Positions 15,628-22,494 of a DNA stretch of 34,527 nt are shown piece by piece. The translations under genes were made by a program, and so were the position numbers. Position 1 is the first letter of the stretch; every line of letters starts with the position of its first letter. A model generated the notes under the pieces. It saw only the letters and a list, made by a program, of their open reading frames with translations, was not told the origin of the DNA and did no database searches. Location: NCBI GenBank assembly GCA_036584525.1, contig JAZHDG010000003.1:1-34527 (forward strand), given 5' to 3'. Source of the DNA: UBA6181 sp016934015 (GTDB lineage Bacteria > Bacillota_I > Bacilli_A > Acholeplasmatales > Acholeplasmataceae).

Positions 15628-16626
15628 TTGATAGCACAAGTAATGTTAGAACATCAAGAAGATCTTGATATAGTCATTGAGTATTTACAAGAACTTCAAA
15701 TTGATTATTTTATTGGGAATAAATTGGAAGGTTTTTTGGATTGGCAGAAATATAAGCCTGATTTTTTAATCATCGATGAAACCATGAATTTAGAAAACGA
15801 AGATAAAGAACTTATCAAACATATTCGTAAACATGAATATGATCATCATACATATATACTGATGGTTGAAAAAAATGATCAACTCACTTCAAAAATTTGT
15901 TTAGAATGTGGCATTGATGATTTTATGGGTCGTCCATTTACAAAAGAAGAATTTTCACGTCGGATGTATAGTGCTAAAAAAACAATTTCCCTTGTTGAAC
16001 AAAATTTTGTGGTTTATGCTTTAGCTCGTGTTTTTGAAGCTAGAGATAAAGGTGCGTTTGGCCATTTATCAAGAGTGAGTAGTTTATCGAAAATATTGAT
16101 GGAAGGCCTTGAGGAACATCCGAAATATCGACCATTAATTGATCAAACATTTAAAGATGATCTCATGATTTCATGCCAGTTACATGATATTGGAAAAATA
16201 GGAATCGATGACATTATTTTAAAAAAACCTGGACAATATACGAAAGATGAATTTGCTTTGATGAAAGAACATGTCATTATTGGTTACGATATCATTAAAG
16301 CAATTAAAGATAAGTACCCGAAAGCAAGATTTTTAAATATGGCACTAGAGATTATAAGACACCACCATGAAAAATTTGATGGTTCAGGATATCCAGATGG
16401 CTTAAAAGGGGAAGCAATTCCTTTGTCAGCTAGACTTGTTGGATTAGCAGATTTCTATGATGCGTTAACTTCAAAAAGAGTTTATAAACGGAAATATTCG
16501 CATGAAGAAGCTAAAAAAATAATTGTTGACCATAAAGCAACCCATTTTGATCCAATGATTGTAGATGTTTTTTTAGAAAACGAACAAGCATTTAAAAAAA
16601 TATGTGAAGAACATGGAGAATTCTAA
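15628..16626 (+). CDS. response-regulator-like HD-GYP domain phosphodiesterase
   Basis: The TTG at 15628 is best placed after GAGGTGAT (15616-15623); this gives 332 residues. An in-frame ATG at 15622 would restore a receiver-like first strand (MILIAQV) but overlaps the ribosome binding site. Residues 1-118 are a receiver-like domain with Asp50 (FLIIDE) but without the acidic pair after strand 1 and with Arg102 in place of the conserved Lys, so phosphorylation is doubtful. Residues about 125-320 are a complete HD-GYP domain: His186-Asp187 (LHDIGKIGI), HHHE (245-248), DGSGYPDG (251-258) and Asp275. It should hydrolyse cyclic di-GMP. The gene overlaps msrB by one base. Confidence 0.9.
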   Translation: MIAQVMLEHQEDLDIVIEYLQELQIDYFIGNKLEGFLDWQKYKPDFLIIDETMNLENEDKELIKHIRKHEYDHHTYILMVEKNDQLTSKICLECGIDDFMGRPFTKEEFSRRMYSAKKTISLVEQNFVVYALARVFEARDKGAFGHLSRVSSLSKILMEGLEEHPKYRPLIDQTFKDDLMISCQLHDIGKIGIDDIILKKPGQYTKDEFALMKEHVIIGYDIIKAIKDKYPKARFLNMALEIIRHHHEKFDGSGYPDGLKGEAIPLSARLVGLADFYDALTSKRVYKRKYSHEEAKKIIVDHKATHFDPMIVDVFLENEQAFKKICEEHGEF

Positions 16627-17069
16627 TGATTAAAGATAAAGAAGTGTTAAAAAAGAAACTCACACCCATTCAATATCATGTGACTCAAGAGAATGGAACA
16701 GAAAGACCATTTGAAAATCCTTATTGGAATCATCGCGATCATGGTCTTTATGTTGATATTGTCTCAAATGAGCCATTATTTTTAAGTATCGATAAATTCG
16801 ACAGTTCTTGTGGATGGCCTTCGTTTTCTAAACCCATTAGTTCACTTCAAACCAAAATGGATAAAACATTTGGCATGATACGAACTGAAGTTCGAAGTAA
16901 GGAAGCTGATAGCCATTTGGGTCATTTATTTACAGATGGTCCGATAGAACTTGGTGGGTACCGATATTGTATTAACTCAGCTGCGTTAAGATTTATCCCA
17001 TATAAGGATTTAGATAAAGAGGGATTTGGCGATTATAAAAAATATTTTGAAGGGATTGTGAAGCCTTGA
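16626..17069 (+). CDS. msrB: peptide-methionine (R)-S-oxide reductase
   Basis: A 147-residue enzyme reducing methionine-R-sulfoxide in proteins. It has FDSSCGWPSF (resolving Cys62), ADSHLGHLFTDGP (His97, His100) and the catalytic Cys115 in RYCINSAALRF. Both CxxC zinc pairs of the zinc-containing class are absent (YVDIVS and VRSKEADSH occupy their places), so this is the zinc-free form. The ATG overlaps the stop of the HD-GYP gene (TAATG), and its own TGA overlaps the TTG of the next gene. There is no msrA in the window. Confidence 0.96.
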   Translation: MIKDKEVLKKKLTPIQYHVTQENGTERPFENPYWNHRDHGLYVDIVSNEPLFLSIDKFDSSCGWPSFSKPISSLQTKMDKTFGMIRTEVRSKEADSHLGHLFTDGPIELGGYRYCINSAALRFIPYKDLDKEGFGDYKKYFEGIVKP

Positions 17070-17998
17070 CTAAATATGAAGTAATTCCTGAACTTTCAGT
17101 CTTAAAACCAATCCGATTTTTAAAATATTCGAATACCAAACGAATGATTCAAAATTTTTTGTTTGAGTTTTCAATGTTTTTCACACGTCCAAAACGTGGA
17201 ATTCGGATGCGGAGATTTTGGATACGAGGATATCGGTATGAAAAAATTAAAATCATTTTTTATGATTTCAAAAAGAACACCGAAAAACTTCCTGTGATTT
17301 TATACTTCCACGGCGGTGCTTTTCAAGTGGAAGGAACTCCAGTACATATTAAAATGATAACAAACATGATGGTTGGAGCGAATCATAATGCCATATATGT
17401 GAAATATCGCTTAGCACCGAAACATCCATTTCCAACTGCACTTATGGATGGATATCATGCACTTCAGTGGATTAAAGAACATGAAGATTTTTTAAATATT
17501 GATGCATCTAAAATCACCATCGCTGGTGATAGTGCTGGTGGAAATTTAGCAACAACCATTAGCTTGTTATCAAGGGATTTAAAAGGGCCAAAGATTTATA
17601 AACAAATGATGTTTTATCCCGTAATTGATATGAAACAAGAAACAGAATCACAAAAGAACTATTTTGATACACCCATGTGGAACAGTGCTTTAAATCGTGT
17701 GATGTGGCAAATCTATTTAAAAAATGGCGACCATGGGATGTTACCTTATGCATCGCCATCACTTGCTGATTTAAAAGATTTACCAAAAACATATATTGAA
17801 ACTGCTGAGTTTGATCCACTTCGAGATGAAGGTGTTCTTTATGCAAAAAGATTAAAAGCTGAGGGCGTGGAAGTGACTGAACATCACACATTTAAAACTG
17901 TCCATGGTTATGATGCAGTGTTCTTCAGCAACTTTATCAAAGAAATGACAGAACATCGAATCAATTTTTTGAAGGAGAAACGCGATGAAGAAAATTGA
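17066..17998 (+). CDS. alpha/beta-hydrolase of the hormone-sensitive lipase (HSL) family
   Basis: A 310-residue esterase/lipase starting at TTG 17066, which overlaps the msrB stop as TTGA. The family signature HGGAF (82-86) is the oxyanion hole; the nucleophile is Ser156 in GDSAGGNLA, with Asp in AEFDPLRDEG and His in TVHGYD completing the triad. An amphipathic, aromatic N-terminal helix (about 25-45) may touch the membrane or form a lid. There is no signal peptide. It probably hydrolyses short- to medium-chain acyl esters. It sits within a four-gene overlapping set. Confidence 0.9.
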   Translation: MTKYEVIPELSVLKPIRFLKYSNTKRMIQNFLFEFSMFFTRPKRGIRMRRFWIRGYRYEKIKIIFYDFKKNTEKLPVILYFHGGAFQVEGTPVHIKMITNMMVGANHNAIYVKYRLAPKHPFPTALMDGYHALQWIKEHEDFLNIDASKITIAGDSAGGNLATTISLLSRDLKGPKIYKQMMFYPVIDMKQETESQKNYFDTPMWNSALNRVMWQIYLKNGDHGMLPYASPSLADLKDLPKTYIETAEFDPLRDEGVLYAKRLKAEGVEVTEHHTFKTVHGYDAVFFSNFIKEMTEHRINFLKEKRDEEN

Positions 17999-18611
17999 TT
18001 TAAAGACTTGGGAACGATTTGGTACATTTGATTATTTTAGAAAGCTAGATCATCCAAGATATATCATGACTTTTGAATTAGATATCACTCATTTTTATCA
18101 AAAAGTTAAAAAAGATAAACAGTCATTTTATTTATCATTTATTCATTTTGTTATGAGTGTTATCAATGAACACGATGCCTTTCATTATCGTATGGAAGGA
18201 GATGATGTTGTTTATTTTGATACGATACATCCTTCATTCACAGATTTAATTGAAAACACTGATCGTTTTAGGATTGTAACCATAAACTATGAAAGTGATC
18301 AACAAACATTTATCAAACATGCGAAAGAAAAAAGCATAAAACAAGGTCATCAGTTTATTGATTTAGAAGAAGACAAACGAAAAGACTTAGTTTACATCAC
18401 GACATTTCCTTGGGCGACTTATACTCAAGTCACTCATGCTGAAAATCATGACCCACAAGATGCAATTCCAAGACTAGTTTGGGGTAAATTTAGAGATGTC
18501 GAAGGAAAACTGATCATGCCTTTCTCTATTGAGGTTCATCATGGTTTTGTTGATGGTTATCATCTTGGATTATTGATTCAAGATATCGAAAAAAGATTAC
18601 AAAAAATATAA
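17985..18611 (+). CDS. chloramphenicol acetyltransferase-like acyltransferase
   Basis: A 208-residue protein of the CAT fold (PF00302). It keeps the catalytic HHxxxDG motif (VHHGFVDGYHLG, 185-194), the N-terminal RxxxFDYFR-like opening (KTWERFGTFDYFRKL) and the late PRLVWGKFR segment. CAT enzymes transfer acetyl from acetyl-CoA and work as trimers. This copy lies in a housekeeping-type operon with no sign of transfer, so its natural acceptor is unknown and a resistance role should not be assumed. GGAGAAACGCG precedes the ATG, which overlaps the hydrolase gene by 14 bases. Confidence 0.87.
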   Translation: MKKIDLKTWERFGTFDYFRKLDHPRYIMTFELDITHFYQKVKKDKQSFYLSFIHFVMSVINEHDAFHYRMEGDDVVYFDTIHPSFTDLIENTDRFRIVTINYESDQQTFIKHAKEKSIKQGHQFIDLEEDKRKDLVYITTFPWATYTQVTHAENHDPQDAIPRLVWGKFRDVEGKLIMPFSIEVHHGFVDGYHLGLLIQDIEKRLQKI

Positions 18612-18631
18612 GGCGATTGCCTTATTTTTTT
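18608..18631 (+). terminator. terminator after the HD-GYP/msrB operon
   Basis: ATAAGGC (18608-18614), loop GATT, GCCTTAT (18619-18625) and a T run. The TAA stop of the CAT-like gene is part of the stem. Confidence 0.88.
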
Positions 18632-18655
18632 GCAAAAAAATCAAATGTGAAAAAT

Positions 18656-18673
18656 TATATGATTTATCATATA
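18656..18673. promoter_or_regulatory. 18-base palindrome upstream of the leucine dehydrogenase promoter
   Basis: TATATGAT-TT-ATCATATA is a perfect inverted repeat with 8-base arms, ending 18 bases before the -10 box, in the position of an activator site or an upstream operator. The binding protein is unknown. Confidence 0.55.
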
Positions 18674-18688
18674 TCTTATATGCTCTTA

Positions 18689-18697
18689 TGCTATAAT
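18689..18697 (+). promoter_or_regulatory. extended -10 promoter of the leucine dehydrogenase/VOR operon
   Basis: TGCTATAAT gives a perfect extended -10, with predicted transcription start near 18704. No -35 box is recognisable, and the palindrome at 18656-18673 covers that position in part. Confidence 0.7.
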
Positions 18698-18702
18698 GTT
18701 TA

Positions 18703-18716
18703 TGTAAGCGCTTTTA
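18703..18716 (+). promoter_or_regulatory. cre-like catabolite-control site on the transcription start
   Basis: TGTAAGCGCTTTTA matches the Firmicute cre consensus (TGWAARCGYTWNCW) at 13 of 14 positions. It covers the predicted start of transcription, a position where CcpA represses. No ccpA gene is in the window, so the regulator is inferred. Confidence 0.75.
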
Positions 18717-18737
18717 GAAAATTGAAAGGAGATTATG

Positions 18738-19817
18738 ATGAGCGATTTCAAAGTTTTCGACTATATGGCGAAACATCAGTACGAGCAAGTCGTATATTTT
18801 TATGACAGAACGACAGGTTTGAAAGGAATTACATGTATTCACAACACCACGTTAGGACCAGCCCTTGGTGGTACTAGACTGTGGAACTATGCGAGTGAAG
18901 AGGAAGCAGTTATTGACTGTTTAAGACTTGCAAGAGGTATGAGTTACAAAGCTGCAGCTGCTGGACTAAATTTAGGTGGAGGAAAAACCGTCTTAATTGG
19001 TGATCCAGACAAAGTGAAGAGTGAAGGTTATTTCCGTGCCCTTGGACGTTATGTTCAAAGCTTAAATGGAAGATACATCACTGCAGAAGATGTCAATACT
19101 GGAACGAAAGACATGGATTTTGTCAGCATGGAAACGGATTACGTGGTAGGTTTAGAAGGTAAATCTGGAAACCCATCACCAAAAACTGCACTTGGTGCAT
19201 TTCATGGTATCCGTTCTGCCTTAATGCATAAGCATGGTGATGATACTATCAGCAAATATACTTATGCGATTCAAGGTACTGGCCAAACAGGTTATTATTT
19301 AACCAAATTATTATTAGAACATGGCGCTAAGAAAGTTTATTTCTCAGAAATTAACCAAAAATATATTGATCGGATGAAAAAAGAACATCCACAAGTTGAA
19401 TTTGTAGCACCTAAAGATTATTGGAAATTAGACGTTGATGTCCTATCACCTTGTGCACTTGGTGGTATGCTCAATGATGAAACAATCCCACAAATTAAGG
19501 CAAGTATTATTGCAGGTACTGCAAATAATGTCCTTTTAGATGAAGACATTCATGGCAACATGCTAAAAGATAAAGGCATTTTATATGCACCTGATTTTGT
19601 CATTAATGCGGGTGGTTTAATTAACGTTTATCATGAATTAAAAGAATACAATGAAGGCCGTGCAATTCGTGATATTGAAAAGATTTATGATCGTTTATTA
19701 GAAATTTATAAAATTGCAGAACGCGAAGACATTAATACGAACCAAGCAGCAAAAGTATTTGCTAAAAATCGTATTCAATGTATGAAAAATATCCACGATA
19801 ACTACATTAAAAGATAG
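18738..19817 (+). CDS. leucine (branched-chain amino acid) dehydrogenase
   Basis: A 359-residue NAD-dependent enzyme that oxidatively deaminates Leu, Val and Ile to 2-oxoacids, NADH and ammonia. It follows Bacillus leucine dehydrogenase closely: TTLGPALGGTR (38-47), the catalytic and substrate lysines 71 and 83 (GMSYKAAAAGLNLGGGKT), GRYITAEDVNTGTKDM, the NAD loop QGTGQTG, and the C-terminal YAPDFVINAGGLINV. The start is ATG 18738, better spaced from AAAGGAG than the adjacent ATG at 18735. It leads an operon with a 2-oxoacid:ferredoxin oxidoreductase, which fixes the direction as catabolic. Confidence 0.93.
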   Translation: MSDFKVFDYMAKHQYEQVVYFYDRTTGLKGITCIHNTTLGPALGGTRLWNYASEEEAVIDCLRLARGMSYKAAAAGLNLGGGKTVLIGDPDKVKSEGYFRALGRYVQSLNGRYITAEDVNTGTKDMDFVSMETDYVVGLEGKSGNPSPKTALGAFHGIRSALMHKHGDDTISKYTYAIQGTGQTGYYLTKLLLEHGAKKVYFSEINQKYIDRMKKEHPQVEFVAPKDYWKLDVDVLSPCALGGMLNDETIPQIKASIIAGTANNVLLDEDIHGNMLKDKGILYAPDFVINAGGLINVYHELKEYNEGRAIRDIEKIYDRLLEIYKIAEREDINTNQAAKVFAKNRIQCMKNIHDNYIKR

Positions 19818-19828
19818 GGAGTGATTTA

Positions 19829-20047
19829 GTGAAAAAGGGCAAATTAACATTTGATGATGAAGCATGTAAGGGATGTGAACTTTGTACATCTTTCTGCCCA
19901 GTCAACATTTTGTATCTTGACAAAGATCGAATGAACTCAAATGGGTATCGCTTAATCTCAGTCACCGATATGGATAAATGTATTGCATGTGCACAATGTG
20001 CAATCGTATGTCCAGATTCAGTGATTACAGTGGAGGCGATAGACTGA
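19829..20047 (+). CDS. 2x[4Fe-4S] ferredoxin subunit (delta) of the 2-oxoacid:ferredoxin oxidoreductase
   Basis: A 72-residue protein starting at GTG 19829 (GGGAGTGATTTA upstream). It contains two ferredoxin motifs, CKGCELCTSFCP and CIACAQCAIVCP, each able to bind one [4Fe-4S] cluster. In four-subunit 2-oxoacid oxidoreductases this small subunit carries electrons from the thiamine-diphosphate site to free ferredoxin. The gene lies 11 bases after leucine dehydrogenase and overlaps the alpha-subunit gene by one base (TGATG), so the subunits are translationally coupled. Confidence 0.93.
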   Translation: MKKGKLTFDDEACKGCELCTSFCPVNILYLDKDRMNSNGYRLISVTDMDKCIACAQCAIVCPDSVITVEAID

Positions 20048-21117
20048 TGGCAAAAGTATTAATGAAAGGAAATCAAGCGATTGCTTTAGCTGCAGTTAAT
20101 GCAGGTTTAGATGCTTTCTTTGGTTATCCAATTACACCTCAAAATGAAGTACCTGAATATTTATCGAAGTATTTAGCAGAACGAGGAAAGATTTTCGTTC
20201 AAGCAGAATCTGAAGTTGCAGCAATCAACATGGTTTATGGTGCTGCAGGTGCAGGTGCAAGAGTGATGACATCGTCTTCATCTGTTGGTATCGCTTTAAA
20301 ACAAGAAGGTATTAGTTATATTGCTGGTGCTGAATTACCAGCACTCATTGTATCTGTGATGAGAGCTGGCCCCGGTTTAGGTGGTATTTCTCCTTCACAA
20401 GCCGATTATTTTCAAGCGACTCGTGGTGGTGGAAATGGTGACTATCATGTGGTTGTTTTAGCTCCAGAATCGATTCAAGAAACGGTTGATTTAATTAAAC
20501 AAGGTTTTGATATTGCTGATCAATATCGTAATCCCGTCATGGTTTTAGTGGATGGTCTTATTGGTCAAATGATGGAATCTGTTGACATGGATAAGCCGGT
20601 TAAAAAACGTCATTTAGAACCTAAAACTTATGCGACAACTGGTACGAAAAATCACCCAGGAAGAAATATTATCAATTCACTCGGATTAGATCCTCTATAT
20701 TTAGAACAACATAATTATCATTTGCGTGATAAATACAGAGAAATTATTAAGCACGAAACACAAGTTGAACTGATCAACATGGAAAAAGCGGATTATGTCA
20801 TTGTTGCTTATGGAACGATGGCGAGAATTTCTCGTTCAGCCATTGAATCGTTGAAAGAAAAAGGCATTAATGTCGGTATGATTCGTCCGATTACACTTTG
20901 GCCATACCCAAAGAAAGCATTCGATTTGATTCCGAAAGATTGTAAAGGAATCTTAGTGACTGAAATGAGTATGGGTCAAATGTTAGATGATGTTTTAATT
21001 TCAAATAAAGGTCGTCATCAAATTGCATTCTATGGCCGTCCTGGTGGTATTGTTCCTGAACCTGAAGAAGTGGTTGATGCGATATTAAATTATGATAAGT
21101 GGGTGGTGGAACAATGA
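20047..21117 (+). CDS. vorB: 2-oxoacid:ferredoxin oxidoreductase alpha subunit, branched-chain type (VorB-like)
   Basis: A 356-residue subunit with the Pyr-type thiamine-enzyme domain (FGYPITPQNEVPEYL, AESEVAAINMVYGAAGAGAR, MTSSSSVGIALKQEG and VMRAGPGLGGISPSQADY) and a C-terminal transketolase-C-like domain (YVIVAYGTMARISRSAIESLKEKG). These match the VorB group, annotated as 3-methyl-2-oxobutanoate:ferredoxin oxidoreductase, and the leucine dehydrogenase neighbour supports branched-chain substrates. A 2-oxoglutarate (KorA) role is the main alternative. ATG 20047 overlaps the ferredoxin stop; the beta-subunit ATG overlaps its TGA. Confidence 0.92.
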   Translation: MAKVLMKGNQAIALAAVNAGLDAFFGYPITPQNEVPEYLSKYLAERGKIFVQAESEVAAINMVYGAAGAGARVMTSSSSVGIALKQEGISYIAGAELPALIVSVMRAGPGLGGISPSQADYFQATRGGGNGDYHVVVLAPESIQETVDLIKQGFDIADQYRNPVMVLVDGLIGQMMESVDMDKPVKKRHLEPKTYATTGTKNHPGRNIINSLGLDPLYLEQHNYHLRDKYREIIKHETQVELINMEKADYVIVAYGTMARISRSAIESLKEKGINVGMIRPITLWPYPKKAFDLIPKDCKGILVTEMSMGQMLDDVLISNKGRHQIAFYGRPGGIVPEPEEVVDAILNYDKWVVEQ

Positions 21118-21857
21118 TTAAGTATGAGAGATCAAAAGGCTTAACTGATGTCAAAACTCACTATTGTCCAGGTTGTACCCATGGTATTTTGCATAAACTT
21201 GTTGCAGAAGTTCTTGAAGAACTCAATGTATTAGACCATACAGTAGGTATTGCATCGGTTGGATGTTCTGTGTTTAGTTATGAATATTTTAATTGTGATT
21301 TCCAACAAGCACCACATGGTCGTGCATGTGCGCTCGCAACAGGTGTAAAAAGAGTGTTACCTGATAATGTGGTTTTCACATATCAAGGTGATGGCGATTT
21401 AGCATCCATTGGGATTGCTGAGACAATTCATGCTGCTAACCGTGGTGAAAATATTACTGTTATTTTAGCGAATAATGCAACTTATGGTATGACCGGTGGT
21501 CAAATGGCTCCTACAACATTATTAGGTCAAAAAGCTACCACTGCACAAGATGGACGTAACACAATTCAACATGGAAACCCCATGCATATCTCTGAATTAT
21601 TTGCGACAATCGATCGTGCAGCCTATGTTGAAAGAGTTGCGTTAACCGACATTGGTAATATTCGTAAAGCGAAGAAGGCCATTAAAAAAGCATTTATGTA
21701 TCAAATCGAGAAAAAAGGTTTCACATTAATTGAAGTAGTTTCCACATGTCCGGTAAACTGGGGAATGAAACCAAGAGAAGCCATGGATTGGGCAAAAGAA
21801 CATATGATTCCTGTCTATCCACTCGGTGTTTATAAGGATATTGAACAAAATGATTAG
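21114..21857 (+). CDS. vorA: 2-oxoacid:ferredoxin oxidoreductase beta subunit (thiamine diphosphate-binding)
   Basis: A 247-residue subunit with the thiamine-diphosphate/Mg motif: GDGDLASIGIAETIHAA, then NNATYGMTGGQMAPTT. The N-terminal CPGCTHG and the Cys in GCSVF probably help hold the active-site environment or a cluster. It decarboxylates the 2-oxoacid and passes the acyl group to CoA together with the alpha subunit. ATG 21114 overlaps the alpha stop (ATGA). The last eight bases overlap the gamma gene. Confidence 0.92.
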   Translation: MIKYERSKGLTDVKTHYCPGCTHGILHKLVAEVLEELNVLDHTVGIASVGCSVFSYEYFNCDFQQAPHGRACALATGVKRVLPDNVVFTYQGDGDLASIGIAETIHAANRGENITVILANNATYGMTGGQMAPTTLLGQKATTAQDGRNTIQHGNPMHISELFATIDRAAYVERVALTDIGNIRKAKKAIKKAFMYQIEKKGFTLIEVVSTCPVNWGMKPREAMDWAKEHMIPVYPLGVYKDIEQND

Positions 21858-22383
21858 AACCATTCGTATTGCAGGTTTTGGTGGTCAAGGTGTCATGTTA
21901 ACCGGACAACTCATGGCACATGCAGCAAATAAACAAGGACTCTATAGTCTTTGGGTTCCAACCTATGGACCTGAAACACGTGGTGGGACAGCAAACTGTT
22001 CCATCGTTGTGAGTGATAAACCAATTTATTCACCTGTTTTTAGTAAGTCTGATGATTTATTAGTCTTTAATGAACCATCCTTAACTAAATTTGGTGATAA
22101 GGTTAAACCAGGCGGGAATTTATTTTATAACAAGAGTTTAATCAAAGGTGATATTGAACCAACAGATTATCATATCTATGGCATTTCAATGAATGATATC
22201 GCAGCTGAACTGGATGTACCTCAAGTAGCCAATATGGTCATGCTTGGTGCATATTTAAAGAAAGTCGATATTTTTAAAGAAGAAGTCATTATGGAATCTC
22301 TTAAGTATTTTCTTGGAGAAAAGAAGGTTGGATTATTACCTGTGAATCAAAAAGCCTTAGCGCGAGGATTTGAATCCATTTAA
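21850..22383 (+). CDS. vorC: 2-oxoacid:ferredoxin oxidoreductase gamma subunit
   Basis: A 177-residue pyruvate-ferredoxin oxidoreductase gamma-type subunit, recognised by IRIAGFGGQGVMLTGQLMAHA at the start and VPTYGPETRGGTANCSIVVSD in the middle. The domain contributes to CoA binding in the complex. It is the last gene of the operon; no phosphotransbutyrylase, butyrate kinase or acyl-CoA synthetase follows. A strong terminator begins seven bases after its stop. Confidence 0.93.
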   Translation: MIRTIRIAGFGGQGVMLTGQLMAHAANKQGLYSLWVPTYGPETRGGTANCSIVVSDKPIYSPVFSKSDDLLVFNEPSLTKFGDKVKPGGNLFYNKSLIKGDIEPTDYHIYGISMNDIAAELDVPQVANMVMLGAYLKKVDIFKEEVIMESLKYFLGEKKVGLLPVNQKALARGFESI

Positions 22384-22389
22384 TAAATG

Positions 22390-22421
22390 AGGCGATGTTT
22401 CAATTGAAGCATCGCCTTTTT
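22390..22421 (+). terminator. terminator of the leucine dehydrogenase/VOR operon
   Basis: AGGCGATGTTTC (22390-22401), loop AATT, GAAGCATCGCCT (22406-22417), one G-T pair in 12, with a T tail. Confidence 0.92.
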
Positions 22422-22446
22422 GTCATGGATAAATTTAAAAAATTCA

Positions 22447-22455
22447 TGCTATAAT
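22447..22455 (+). promoter_or_regulatory. extended -10 promoter of the transporter gene
   Basis: TGCTATAAT again, without a -35 at the proper distance. It lies 39 bases before the ATG. Confidence 0.65.
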
Positions 22456-22494
22456 AACAATTAAGATAACAAAGAAAGATGAACAGGTGACATT

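Noticed and set aside
17985..18611. Antibiotic resistance gene (chloramphenicol acetyltransferase)
   Set aside because: The fold and HHxxxDG motif match, but it is embedded by overlaps in a chromosomal operon, with no mobile element nearby; resistance cannot be inferred.
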